From assembly GCA_050949415.1 (NCBI GenBank), contig JBMNFR010000006.1, positions 1 to 64,000 on the forward strand: a stretch of DNA of 64,000 nucleotides, written 5' to 3'. This stretch comes from JAAZKI01 sp012799905 (GTDB lineage Bacteria > Verrucomicrobiota > Lentisphaeria > Oligosphaerales > Oligosphaeraceae). Each line of letters starts with the position of its first letter. Within the stretch, counting starts at the first letter, position 1. Positions 44,718 through 52,968 of the stretch are shown here, one piece after another. The notes below the pieces were generated by a model, which was not told where the DNA came from, did not search any database, and was given only the letters and a program-made list of their open reading frames with translations. A program made the translations under genes and the position numbers.

Positions 44718-45020
44718 GCTTATTTATCCGCAGATGACGCAGATGACGCAGATTGCGTAGGGTGGACTATCCGTCCACAGCCTAAGCCTTGGAGAGGCGC
44801 AACCAGGAGTAACCCCAGGTGAAGCGAAGCGGAACCTGGGGGTGGAGTCACCACAGCCTGAGCCTCTGCTCCTCGCACCTCGCCCCTCCGTCCAGTGTCG
44901 GCACTTTAGTGCCGGACGTACCGCTCCTCGCCCCTCCGTCCAGTGTCGGCACTTTAGTGCCGGACGCACCGCTCCCCGCCCAGAAAAGTCCCTCGTATCA
45001 ATCGGTGACCGATTCTTTCG
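44718..45020 (-). repeat. Repeat mosaic: CGCAGATGACGCAGAT, hairpin, B fragment and family C copy
   Basis: In order: CGCAGATGACGCAGAT (44732), the TAGGGTGGACTATCCGTCCAC hairpin at 44757, an ACCCCAGGTGAAGCGAAGCG block (44811), two tandem copies of the TCCGTCCAGTG / CGGCACT-tt-AGTGCCG unit (44887-44972), and the reversed AGTCCCTCGTATC-AATCGGTGACCGATT segment. This fills the gap before the 23-bp array. No gene seen. Confidence 0.75.
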
Positions 45021-45043
45021 CCCCCTCCCCGAAGAACCAAATA

Positions 45044-45145
45044 AAAACTGGCAATCTCAAAAACGCATGATAGATTACCTCAAAAACACGCAACGAATTA
45101 CCTCAAAAACACGCAACGAATTACCTCAAAAACACGCAATCAGCC
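45044..45145 (+). repeat. 23-bp tandem repeat upstream of the DUF4143 ATPase
   Basis: Four units of TACCTCAAAAACACGCAACGAAT-like sequence: one degenerate (TCTCAAAAACGCATGATAG), two identical, one ending CAGCCTC. The first 20 bases of the block (AAAACTGGCAATCTCAAAAA, 45044-45063) recur exactly at 50699-50718 beyond the IS21-type element. Confidence 0.85.
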
Positions 45146-45197
45146 TCGGGGCGGGCGTATTTTTCATCCGTTAATCATTTTACTGCGAGCATCTAAG

Positions 45198-46490
45198 ATG
45201 AACTACCTTCCGCGCACCATCGATCATGTTTTGCAGGAGCATTTAGCTGCTTTTGGCGCTGTTTTGCTTGAGGGGCCGAAATGGTGTGGCAAGACGACCT
45301 CGGCTGAGCAGATAGCCAAAAGTGTCATTAAACTGCAAGACCCTGACATGCGCGAAGAGTATTTGACCACCGCCGCCATCAAGCCCTCCTTGCTTTTATC
45401 TGGAGCTGTCCCAAAATTGATTGACGAATGGCAGGACGCTCCTGTGCTATGGGATGCGGTAAGAACCATGGTCGACCAACGCGGCAAGCCAGGGCAATTC
45501 ATCCTGACAGGATCAAATGCCATTGATAAATCAAAGATAGTTCATTCCGGCACTGGGCGCATTTCACGCATACAGATGCTTCCTATGAGTTTATGGGAAT
45601 CATCCGAATCAAACGGCAAAATTTCATTGCAAGCATTATTTGATGATGAAAACGCCGATATCGACGGAATTACATCTGCACTTACGATCGAGGATTTGAT
45701 TTTTGCCGCATGCCGAGGCGGTTGGCCAGCTACCTTGCAACTGAAGAGCCGTGCTTCCCAACTCCTGGTTGCCCGAAATTATATAGATACCATTTGCACG
45801 GAGGACGTCACTCGCATCGACGGCGTTCAACGCAACGCGAAAATAACCGGAAGAATCCTCTGGTCATACGCGAGGAATATTTCAACACTCGCCAAAAAGA
45901 CTTTAATGCTGGCGGACATTACTGAATCCGAAGACATCTCCCTGTCGCAAAACACATTTGACGATTATCTTTCTGCGCTGGAAAAGCTTTTTGTCATTCA
46001 AGATATGGATGGCTGGTGTCCGGCGATACGCAGCAAAACCGTAATCAGGAGTTCGCCGAAGAGATGTTTTGTTGATCCATCCATTGCCGTCGCCGCCCTG
46101 CGTCTTTCCCCAGACATTCTGAAGGAACAGTTAAATACCTTTGGCTTCATTTTCGAGCAAATGTGCATCCGCGATTTAAGAGCCTATTCCCAGCAAAAAA
46201 ATGGCATTTTATCCTATTATCGCGACCGCTATGGCTTGGAAGCAGATGGAGTTCTCCATCTTGATGACGGCAAGTATGCTTTACTGGAATTTAAATTGGG
46301 CAATAAAGAAATCGAAGACGGCGCCAAGCACTTAACAGAACTTGTGGCGCTGATCAAGCAAAAAAATGCAACCGAGCCACAAGTGCCTTTGCGGGAGCCG
46401 GACCTCCTGCTTGTCATCACCGGAGGAAAAATGGCATATACCCGTCCAGATGGAGTTAAAGTAATTCCCCTTGGATGCCTGAAACCGTAA
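45198..46490 (+). CDS. AAA ATPase with DUF4143 domain
   Basis: A 430-residue protein of the ATP-binding/DUF4143 family. Walker A is GPKWCGKTTSAEQ (about 26-38), Walker B is KLIDEWQDAP (D in LIDEWQ), and sensor-1 is FILTGSNAI. A winged-helix part follows (YIDTICTEDVTRIDGV, SQNTFDDYLSALEKLFVI). The C-terminal DUF4143 has a restriction-nuclease-like core with EADGVLHL and YALLEFKLG, where the E-x-K is visible. The cell role of the family is not established; it is frequent in mobile and host-associated genomes. Base composition is clearly AT-richer than its neighbours, suggesting transfer. It lies directly behind the 23-bp array. Confidence 0.85.
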   Translation: MNYLPRTIDHVLQEHLAAFGAVLLEGPKWCGKTTSAEQIAKSVIKLQDPDMREEYLTTAAIKPSLLLSGAVPKLIDEWQDAPVLWDAVRTMVDQRGKPGQFILTGSNAIDKSKIVHSGTGRISRIQMLPMSLWESSESNGKISLQALFDDENADIDGITSALTIEDLIFAACRGGWPATLQLKSRASQLLVARNYIDTICTEDVTRIDGVQRNAKITGRILWSYARNISTLAKKTLMLADITESEDISLSQNTFDDYLSALEKLFVIQDMDGWCPAIRSKTVIRSSPKRCFVDPSIAVAALRLSPDILKEQLNTFGFIFEQMCIRDLRAYSQQKNGILSYYRDRYGLEADGVLHLDDGKYALLEFKLGNKEIEDGAKHLTELVALIKQKNATEPQVPLREPDLLLVITGGKMAYTRPDGVKVIPLGCLKP

Positions 46491-46822
46491 GACCAACAAG
46501 CAATCCCTACCGCTGTTTTGAGCAAAACTGCTTTAAAATGTTGGCAACGGCGAAAAATGGCGCGATTTTGACGGTTTGGAGTGGCGGTCTCGGCACCCTG
46601 GACGCAAGTGGCCGCCTCCCATCAGCCTTGGGCTGCGGGGAGCTTGAATGTGGGTGCCTTGTCCATCGGTTAATTTGACGGCGGCGCCGCCGTCACGCAT
46701 GGCGTTGCGACGCCCGAGCCGGGTAGTTTTGGGTGTCGGCCCGGGCTGCGTCGTCACGCATTGCGGCTGCGCCTGTCATGGGATATGGGCATTTTCCTTT
46801 CAGCGTCTGGTTTTGCCTACGG

Positions 46823-47581
46823 CTACCGTGCCCTTTCCCTGACCCGGTAGCTTTCGCCGTCGATGACGACTTCGGTGCTGTGGTGCAGCAGCCTGTCGAG
46901 GATGGCCGAGGCGGTCATGGCGTTGCCGTTGAAGATGGCTGCCCACTTCTTCGGCGCGATGTTGGTGGTGACGATGGTCGAGCTTTTCTCGTAGCGCTTC
47001 GAGCACACCTGGAAGAGCAGCTGGGAGCCGCGGTCGTCGAGCGGCAGGTAGCCCAGCTCGTCAATGCAGAGGAGCGCGGGGGAGGTGTACTTGCGCATCC
47101 CCTGCAGGAGGCGGTTTGCGGCGAAGGCCGCGCTGAGGTCGTTGACGATGTCGACGGCCTGGACGAAGAGCGTGGAGACGCCTTTTTCGCAGGCCTTGCG
47201 CGCCAGGCAGCTGGCGATGTGCGTCTTGCCGACGCCGACCGGGCCCAGGATCAGGACGTTGCCCCTGTCCCTGAGGAACTCCAGGCGCATGAGCTGCTCC
47301 ACCTGCGCCCGGTTGATGCTCCTGGGATGCGTCCAGTCGAAGTCGTCCATGGTGCGCAGGAACGGCAGTCGGGCTTGTTGGAGCCGTCGCTGCACGCGCC
47401 TGCCGAACCTGGCCTCGAGTTCGCCCCTGGCCAGCCCGGCAAGCAGTTCGGCGTGTGGGACGCCATTCCTGGCGGCGGTCGCAATGGCGGCGATGAAGTT
47501 TTCGGCGAAGAAGCCGAGGCCGAGTTCCCTGAACAGCGCCTCGAGCTGCTCGTCAGTCGTGGTTTCGGTGGTCTTTTTCAT
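46823..47581 (-). CDS. istB: IS21-family helper ATPase IstB
   Basis: A 252-residue AAA+ ATPase that activates the IstA transposase and selects target DNA. Walker A is ILGPVGVGKTHIAS (about 114-127), Walker B is LLCIDELGYLPLDD. A DnaC-like N-terminal helical region with TDEQLEALFRELG is present. The ATG overlaps the istA stop by four bases (ATGA), so it is translationally coupled. Codon use is strongly G/C-biased, like the whole element and unlike the AAA/DUF4143 gene next to it. Confidence 0.95.
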   Translation of the reverse strand: MKKTTETTTDEQLEALFRELGLGFFAENFIAAIATAARNGVPHAELLAGLARGELEARFGRRVQRRLQQARLPFLRTMDDFDWTHPRSINRAQVEQLMRLEFLRDRGNVLILGPVGVGKTHIASCLARKACEKGVSTLFVQAVDIVNDLSAAFAANRLLQGMRKYTSPALLCIDELGYLPLDDRGSQLLFQVCSKRYEKSSTIVTTNIAPKKWAAIFNGNAMTASAILDRLLHHSTEVVIDGESYRVRERAR

Positions 47582-49056
47582 GGCTCGATCCCCTGCGAGT
47601 AGATGTCCAGGTCAGGCTGCCGGATTTCCAGTTCCAGGATGTCCTCGCGCCCGGGGAGGTGCAGCGGCGAGGGCTCGGGGACAAGCTGGAGCCGCCACGC
47701 CAGCAGGTTGGTGACATACTCGGGGCCATAGGCCTCCGCGTCCATGGACTCCTTTACGGCCTCGGCCACGGCGGCATCGCCGTGGACCGTCGTGAGCGCC
47801 ATGATCCTGGCCAGTTGGACGTCGGCGTCGAGCCGTCGCCGTCTCAGTTCGGCCAGGTAGGCCTCGGCCTGCGGGCAGAGGGCCAGGAAGCGTTCGGCGG
47901 TCATGGCCCTGGTCGACTTCTTGCGGCGCCTGAGCAGCTCGCGCTCGTGCGCATAGGCGACGATGTCTCGCCCGCGCTCGTAGCACCTGGCATGCTCGGC
48001 GACGACCTCGCCGTCGCGGAGCAGGCGGATGGTCTCGGGCAGCGCGGCCAGCTCGAGCCTGACCCCGGCGCAGGATGGCGGCGTCGAGTAGCGGTTGCCC
48101 TCGAAGGAGACGCGGCACTGGACCGTGGAGACGACGGCGCTGCGCACCGAACAGTCGTAGGGCAGCGGCGGCAGGGGGCGCAGGGCGGCGGCCTCGGCCG
48201 GGAAGAGCCCCAGCGGCGCGCCGCGCCCGTCGCGCAGCCGTCGCTGGTCGGCGACCTCCTCCTGCCAGCGCCGGGCGGCCTCGTTGACGGCGGCCAGCGA
48301 CATCTCCCCGGTGCCCAGGCCGTTGAGGAAGCTGGTGCGCAGGTAGCCGACGCTCCTCTCGACGGCTCCCTTCTCGTTGGGGCGCCGGACGGTGCACGGC
48401 TTCACCGTGAAGCCGTAGTAGGCGGCGAAGTCGGCGTAGCGCGGGTTCAGCTGCGGCGCCCCGTGGATGCCGCCGGGATGGCGCAGCACGGCGACCTTGC
48501 AGTTGTCGACCATGACCTCGCGCGGCGCGCCGCCGTAGTATTCCCATGCCTCGCGCTGGCACGACAGGAAGTGTGCCATGTCCATGCGCATGATGAACTT
48601 GACGAAGACCCGCCGGCTGTAGCCCAGCGTCATGACGAAGGCGTAGAGCTTGCGGCGGATGTTGCCGACGCGGACCAGGCCGCATTCGGCGAAGTCGACC
48701 TGGGCCATCTGGCCCGGATCGAACTTCAGCGTCAAGAACGCCTCGCGCGCGGCCGGCCTGACTTGGCGGAGGTGGTCCATCAGGATGGTGCGGCTGCCCC
48801 GGTAGCCTGCCTCGCGCAGGCGGGCGAGGGTCTGTGCGCCGGTCAGGCCCTCGCGCCGGAGCGCCTCGGCCCTGGCCTTGTAGGGCTCGAGGATGCTTTC
48901 GCGCGGCTTCCGCGGCGCGGCGGCCGGCTGGCGGCCTTGCGCCAGGTGGCGCTGCACCGTGCGCAGCGGGATGCCCAGGCGCTGCGAGATCTGCCTGGCG
49001 GTCAGCCGCTCGTGCTCGCGCAGTTCATGGATGAGGAGGTGCGTGTAGGGCTTCAT
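47578..49056 (-). CDS. istA: IS21-family transposase IstA
   Basis: A 492-residue DDE transposase. N-terminal HTH: RLTARQISQRLGIPLRTVQRHL (about 18-39). Catalytic triad: first Asp in MAQVDFAEC, second in VMVDNCKVAVL, Glu in RPNEKGAVERSVGYLR. The spacing between the second Asp and Glu is about 35-40 residues, as expected. The C-terminal Mu-like barrel includes FEGNRYSTPPSCAG. The start ATG overlaps the stop of the upstream HTH gene by four bases. It makes the strand-transfer complex with IstB. Confidence 0.95.
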   Translation of the reverse strand: MKPYTHLLIHELREHERLTARQISQRLGIPLRTVQRHLAQGRQPAAAPRKPRESILEPYKARAEALRREGLTGAQTLARLREAGYRGSRTILMDHLRQVRPAAREAFLTLKFDPGQMAQVDFAECGLVRVGNIRRKLYAFVMTLGYSRRVFVKFIMRMDMAHFLSCQREAWEYYGGAPREVMVDNCKVAVLRHPGGIHGAPQLNPRYADFAAYYGFTVKPCTVRRPNEKGAVERSVGYLRTSFLNGLGTGEMSLAAVNEAARRWQEEVADQRRLRDGRGAPLGLFPAEAAALRPLPPLPYDCSVRSAVVSTVQCRVSFEGNRYSTPPSCAGVRLELAALPETIRLLRDGEVVAEHARCYERGRDIVAYAHERELLRRRKKSTRAMTAERFLALCPQAEAYLAELRRRRLDADVQLARIMALTTVHGDAAVAEAVKESMDAEAYGPEYVTNLLAWRLQLVPEPSPLHLPGREDILELEIRQPDLDIYSQGIEP

Positions 49057-49558
49057 TGCGCACCCCCTTCCAGCATCCGGCGCAGGATTTGGGAGGCGCT
49101 GAGCGTCTCGCCGAAGCGTTCGGCGGGCGGCGGCTGCGCCGGCCGGGGCTCCGGAGAGTTGTTCGGGTGGCCGGCGGCTCCCGGAGCCTGCACAGCCGTG
49201 GCCATGGCCGGTTCCGCCGACGGGGCTGCCGCAGCGGCAGGAGCCTCGGGCAGCGACAGGAGCTGGTACACCGGGCGGGCGTAGGCGAGAAGCGAATGCG
49301 CCGTCAGCTCCTTGCGGCGAACTCGACGGCCATTGGCGACAGGCCGCTCTTCAGGCACAGCTTGTCGGTCGAATACCATGACACGCCGTACTCGTCGGCA
49401 ACGGTTGCGAGGAAGAGGTAGAGCGCCTGCGCCTCGGGGCTCAGGCGGGCGGCGAAGCCGTGGCGGACGAAGCGGTGGTCGATCCAGCCGAACCCGGGCG
49501 GGAGTCGGCGGATGCGCTCGGGACGGACGACGACGGGGGGACGCAAGGTCATGTTCAA
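49053..49558 (-). pseudogene. IS21 accessory HTH protein, interrupted by a frameshift
   Basis: Two overlapping frames together give one coherent protein of about 166 residues. The first (49558 to about 49311) reads PPGFGWIDHRFVRHGF, LSPEAQALYLFLATVADEYGVSWYSTDKLC, a winged-helix-like segment; it hits a stop at 49304. The continuation KELTAHSLLAYARPVYQLLSLPEAP, a Pro/Ala linker and LSASQILRRMLEGGAQ lies in another frame and ends at 49053, overlapping istA by four bases. Similar HTH proteins precede IS21 transposases in other PVC and proteobacterial elements. Insertion of one base near 49311 would restore the frame. Disrupted gene, sequencing error or recoding are all possible. Confidence 0.7.
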
Positions 49559-49645
49559 GCTCCTTTCCTAAAAGGTGGGACGGCGGCGGCCGACCTGGCC
49601 GCCTGTTCCTATACATTACCATGAAAGGAGCCGCGGGCGTAAGCC

Positions 49646-49760
49646 GGTAACGTACGATTTTCAAAGCTCGGGAAAGGCTGAAACAAAGCTTGCAACATGC
49701 TCATCCGCAAGATGTTGGGTGATAACGACGGTAACGTACGCAAAACGACGGTAACGTACG
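49646..49760 (-). repeat. Three CGTACGTTACC iterons inside the IS element
   Basis: GGTAACGTACG occurs at 49646-49656, 49730-49740 and 49750-49760; the last two are exactly 20 bp apart and share ACGAC before them. They lie between the zinc-finger and HTH genes and could be operator or transposase sites. Confidence 0.7.
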
Positions 49761-49817
49761 ATTTTCATCCCGGCGAGCCATCGGGGGACGCAAGGCGGCG
49801 GCGACGGGGCGCGCAGT

Positions 49818-50297
49818 TTATCCTGGAGACGGTGGAGAGCGCCCTGCCGGATACCCGGGCGGCGACTGGCCTGGCAGTTCCGCGCCACGGAAGTGCCGGC
49901 CCTTTTCGGCAAGGCGCATGCAGATGGGCGTCAGCTCAGGGAGGGATGCGCTCGCCGAAATTTGCGAAATTATGCCGAGGACGAGGTCGACAACCGAAAG
50001 GTTGAAAGGACTCGGTTGCGCAGCGGGCACTGGCGGCGGCATTGCCGCAGGCGCCGCCACGGCGGCGCCCGGCTCGTGCAGGGGAGCCTTTTTCTTGCTG
50101 AGGCGCCGCTGCCTCTGCCTTTCCGCCTCGGACAGGCGGAAAGCCTGGCTCTTTGCTTTTCTGTGGTAGTAGTTCTTGCGCTTCAGTCTCTGCCGCTCTG
50201 CCTGGCAGCTGGGTTTGCTGCAGTATCTCTGGTGGTGTTTGTTATGCGGCTCAGGTTCGAACCGGTCGCGGCAAACACAGCATGTATAGGTGGCCAT
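49818..50297 (-). CDS. Zinc-finger accessory protein of the IS21-type element
   Basis: A 159-residue basic protein. The N-terminus has a treble-clef-like cysteine set: CCVC (6-9 region) and YCSKPSC about 18 residues later, followed by a very basic helix (QRLKRKNYYHRKAKS, RQRQRRLSKKK). A Pro/Ala linker joins a C-terminal helical part. Similar small Cys-finger proteins precede IS21-type transposase genes in other genomes, which is my basis for calling it accessory. Role unknown, DNA binding likely. First gene of the element's minus-strand unit. Confidence 0.65.
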   Translation of the reverse strand: MATYTCCVCRDRFEPEPHNKHHQRYCSKPSCQAERQRLKRKNYYHRKAKSQAFRLSEAERQRQRRLSKKKAPLHEPGAAVAAPAAMPPPVPAAQPSPFNLSVVDLVLGIISQISASASLPELTPICMRLAEKGRHFRGAELPGQSPPGYPAGRSPPSPG

Positions 50298-50731
50298 ACG
50301 TGAATCCTCAGTCTGTCAAGTCCCAAAGTCACCGACAGAGTGTAGACTCAAGATGGCCGTTTTGCCAGCGCCAAGAACAAACTAAGGCCTTTCGGCGCCT
50401 CTCCGGCTCGGGAAGAAGGAGCCGAAGGGGAGGCAAAAGGCAGGACGGCGCGGACGTTGATGTTAAGACCCAGAAGAAAAGCGCAGAAGAACAAGCAGGA
50501 GAAGCGCCAGAAGGAAGAAAAGTCTCTTTTTTAAGTCTTTTCCAAGAAAAAACACAAGAAAATGCAGAATTATCTGCAGAAGCCCCTCTGGGCATGCTCA
50601 TGGCGACCGCCATTTGAAACCGTCAAATTCGCGCCATTACAAAGCGGCGCCGACATAAAAAGCAAAATTGCTCAAAACTCAAGGAGAAAAGGCAATGGAA
50701 AACTGGCAATCTCAAAAACACGCAACAGACC

Positions 50732-51063
50732 TTAGGGTGGACTCTCCGTCCACAACCTAAAATTTATGTGTCACCCTTACAGGGCTCCAAATCTATGCCA
50801 TCTCACCCAGGGCTGCGCCGGGCCTAACGGCCCGGCTTACCCTGGGCTTCTATGTGTCGCCCTCCGGGCTTTTGCTACTTCGTGGCTGTGCACGTTATGG
50901 ACGCTGATTGTCGTATGTAAGCCTGGCGGCCCAAAGGGCCAGCAACATAAAAGCCCTGGGTGAGCGAAGCGAAGCCCTGGGTGAGGCGTATAATAATTTT
51001 GAGCCCCGCCAGGGGTGACACATAAAGCTTAAATTTGGAAGAAAATCCTTTTTGGATGGGGTC
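50732..51063 (+). repeat. Family B element, copy B2, with family A right end
   Basis: Starts with the TTAGGGTGGACTCTCCGTCC hairpin, runs through the complete B palindromes, and ends TTTTTGGATGGGGTC followed by TACGTA (51064-51069), the same terminus and site type as family A. Between it and the IS end (50679-50731) lies a 20-bp repeat shared with 45044. Confidence 0.78.
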
Positions 51064-51084
51064 TACGTACGATGCCACAGTGGC

Positions 51085-51127
51085 CGTCCACTAATGTCCA
51101 CTGGCGTCCATTGTCCACTGTCCACTC
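51085..51127. repeat. GTCCACT cluster at the 3' end of the peptidase gene
   Basis: Five GTCCA(C/T) units spaced 7-11 bp. The cluster overlaps the last codons of the gene at 51091, so its C-terminal MSGQWTMDASGH is encoded by the repeat. Confidence 0.75.
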
Positions 51128-51999
51128 ATCCAACCTTCAATTTGGCGCAGCAATTCCTTGCATGATGCCACGGGTGGTTTGACGAGTTGGAACAGGCTCT
51201 GCTGCAAGCATTGTGCGTGGTCTGGGCAGCTCCTGGCGTCAAGATTAGCCTGCAATAAGTCAATCAAAGCGGTGCCGCCCTGCATTTCCGCGCTCTCCCG
51301 GCTGGCCAGGTAGAAAGCCAGCGCCCAGGCAAAGGCATATTCATGCGAAGAGAGAAAAGCCTGGCTGCGCTCCGCACTCAGCAGTCGCTCCAGGCGCACG
51401 GCGCTTTTGCGGCGTTTGCACAGCTGCAAGAATTGCCGCCTGCGCTCTAATTGCAGCTGCGGGCGTCCCTCTGGCGTGAAGGGCATCTCCATGAGGCAGG
51501 CAACGCCCTCGTTCAGCCAGGTTGGCAACGGCTCCTCTTCTGCCCAGTACAGCCACAGCAGCCAATGGGCGACTTCGTGGCGGATGATTTGTCGACTGCG
51601 CTGGCTCAAATCCTGGTCCAAGCGCAAGACTGCGTATCCCTTGGCAAGATAAACGCATCCGGCCGGCTCCTCCCAGCGGGACGGCAGCCCAGGCAAAGAA
51701 AATCTTTTCCTGGTGAAGCTGACTTCCACCACGAGAGGCTTGACTATCTGCGAACGCTCGCCGCGCAGCAGGGCGTCAGCATCAGCCCAAGCTTGGCAAA
51801 GCTCCTGAAGGATAGCCTGGCTGAGTTCCGGGGAATCGACGCCTTGAAGAACAAAACGCGGCGGCGCTGCCGCGCCTATCTGCCCCTGGCTGTCTTCAGC
51901 CCACGCTGGCAGCCAGCAAAGGCTATTGGCCAGCAGCAGCGCCAAGAGGACACAGCGTCCCATCCGGAAGCACTTGCCATGTTTTCTCAAAATAATCAT
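51091..51999 (-). CDS. Secreted HExxH metallopeptidase (peptidase MA-like)
   Basis: A 302-residue exported protein. Signal peptide: basic n-region, hydrophobic VLLALLLANSLCWL and AWA cleavage site near residue 34. The zinc site is HEVAH (141-145) with a likely third ligand in WLNEGVACL (E164), the gluzincin arrangement of the peptidase MA clan. Start could also be the ATG at 51963; neither has a good ribosome site. The last residues are encoded by a GTGGAC-type repeat and end abruptly, so the original C-terminus may have been replaced. Third gene of the envelope cluster with the YiiX-like hydrolase and barrel protein. Confidence 0.75.
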   Translation of the reverse strand: MIILRKHGKCFRMGRCVLLALLLANSLCWLPAWAEDSQGQIGAAAPPRFVLQGVDSPELSQAILQELCQAWADADALLRGERSQIVKPLVVEVSFTRKRFSLPGLPSRWEEPAGCVYLAKGYAVLRLDQDLSQRSRQIIRHEVAHWLLWLYWAEEEPLPTWLNEGVACLMEMPFTPEGRPQLQLERRRQFLQLCKRRKSAVRLERLLSAERSQAFLSSHEYAFAWALAFYLASRESAEMQGGTALIDLLQANLDARSCPDHAQCLQQSLFQLVKPPVASCKELLRQIEGWMSGQWTMDASGH

Positions 52000-52087
52000 C
52001 GCGATAGTAGTCGCAAATTCTCCGAATCAGCTCGGCGGCGTCTTCGGAGCATGGCTCCGGCGCTTGGCCGCGGCGCACAAAAAGCTG

Positions 52088-52954
52088 CTAACGCTCAAAG
52101 ACTTTCTTGTGAAAAGCGCTGGCCTGGTTCATCATGTGAAGCACATACGCGGCGTCTTTCCCATATCCTTTCCAGCGCAGGGCGGTGCGCATGATCCAGC
52201 CTTGCAACGGTCCCATTCCACGCCCGGAGTAGCCCTCTTCTACGTAGGAGACAATGGCGGCGAGAACCTGCTCCGGCAGAAACTGATCATGCGACGACCA
52301 CGAAGGATCATGCCATTCAGTCAACAGCGAAAATTCCGGATTCTGAAGAATCGAGCTGGAGGTGATGACATTGTCAAGGTCAATGCCAAATTCTTGTTTT
52401 ACGAAGGACTTAATGATGCTGGGTTCGTTTTTTTCGCCGAGTGCAAAGGGCGGTTGCAGGTCACAGCTGCGCCAGATTTCATTGAGGAAGCCGATGCAGT
52501 AGAACTGGTCGCGCCGCCCGGGGACATCCTCCATTTTATAGTCGAAAGCAGCATTAAGGATGGCCGTATCCAGCGACCAGGCTCGCAACGTCTCGCCCAG
52601 GCGGCGGTGCTGCGCTTCGTCCAGTTTCTTGCGCAGCACCGCGCTTTGCCGATAGTTTTGCAAAAATGACCTCAAATCAGATATGCGTGGACTAGTTTGC
52701 ACATGCATGATTTTGGGGCGCCTCTGCGAATCATAAAAGAAGACGCCCGCATGGCTGTAGTTCCCGGGTGGGTTGCCATATCGGGCGTATATCTCCGAAA
52801 GGATGGAGGGGCCTTGGGTTAGAAAGATATCCCCGTCTTGCAACTGCACACCATTAAATTCTGCCTGGCCGGCCATGGTCAGACCGGCCAGGATTAGGCA
52901 AAATGCCGCCAGCCTCGACGCCAGGCCACCGAGGCGCAGATTATGCCAGGTCAT
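52088..52954 (-). CDS. YiiX/YebB-like permuted NlpC/P60 hydrolase
   Basis: A 288-residue exported protein: signal peptide with SRLAAFCLILAGLTMAGQA, then the permuted papain-like domain. LQDGDIFLTQG opens the domain, NYSHAGVFF carries the catalytic His, and QFYCIGFLNEIW the catalytic Cys, which is the order expected for the YiiX/LRAT-like group. Such proteins cleave amide or ester bonds in cell-wall peptides or lipids. GGAG eight bases before the ATG at 52954 supports this start, although the frame is open to a GTG at 52975 overlapping the barrel gene. It sits directly between barrel and peptidase genes. Confidence 0.8.
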   Translation of the reverse strand: MTWHNLRLGGLASRLAAFCLILAGLTMAGQAEFNGVQLQDGDIFLTQGPSILSEIYARYGNPPGNYSHAGVFFYDSQRRPKIMHVQTSPRISDLRSFLQNYRQSAVLRKKLDEAQHRRLGETLRAWSLDTAILNAAFDYKMEDVPGRRDQFYCIGFLNEIWRSCDLQPPFALGEKNEPSIIKSFVKQEFGIDLDNVITSSSILQNPEFSLLTEWHDPSWSSHDQFLPEQVLAAIVSYVEEGYSGRGMGPLQGWIMRTALRWKGYGKDAAYVLHMMNQASAFHKKVFER

Positions 52955-52968
52955 GGCGCCGACTCCAT

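Larger units (their letters stand above)
46515..50678 (-). mobile_element. IS21-type element with accessory genes
   Basis: A 4.16-kb GC-rich element with four minus-strand genes (zinc-finger, HTH, istA, istB). Its ends are imperfect inverted repeats of about 75 bp: the left starts GTTTTGAGCAAAACTGCTTT and contains AATGGCGCGATTTTGACGG (46555-46573). The right, on the other strand, starts GTTTTGAGCAATTTTGCTTT and contains AATGGCGCGAATTTGACGG. No clear target-site duplication adjoins these bases, so the outer boundary may be off by a few bases or one end has decayed. Confidence 0.8.

Noticed and set aside
45044..45145. CRISPR-like repeat array
   Set aside because: Units are contiguous with no unique spacers and no cas genes; it is a tandem repeat.
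47659..49284. 541-codon open frame on the plus strand
   Set aside because: Antisense to istA and the HTH gene in very GC-rich DNA, where stops are rare.
49661..49912. 83-codon minus-strand frame inside the IS element
   Set aside because: It overlaps the iteron region and the zinc-finger gene end, with no domain or ribosome site.
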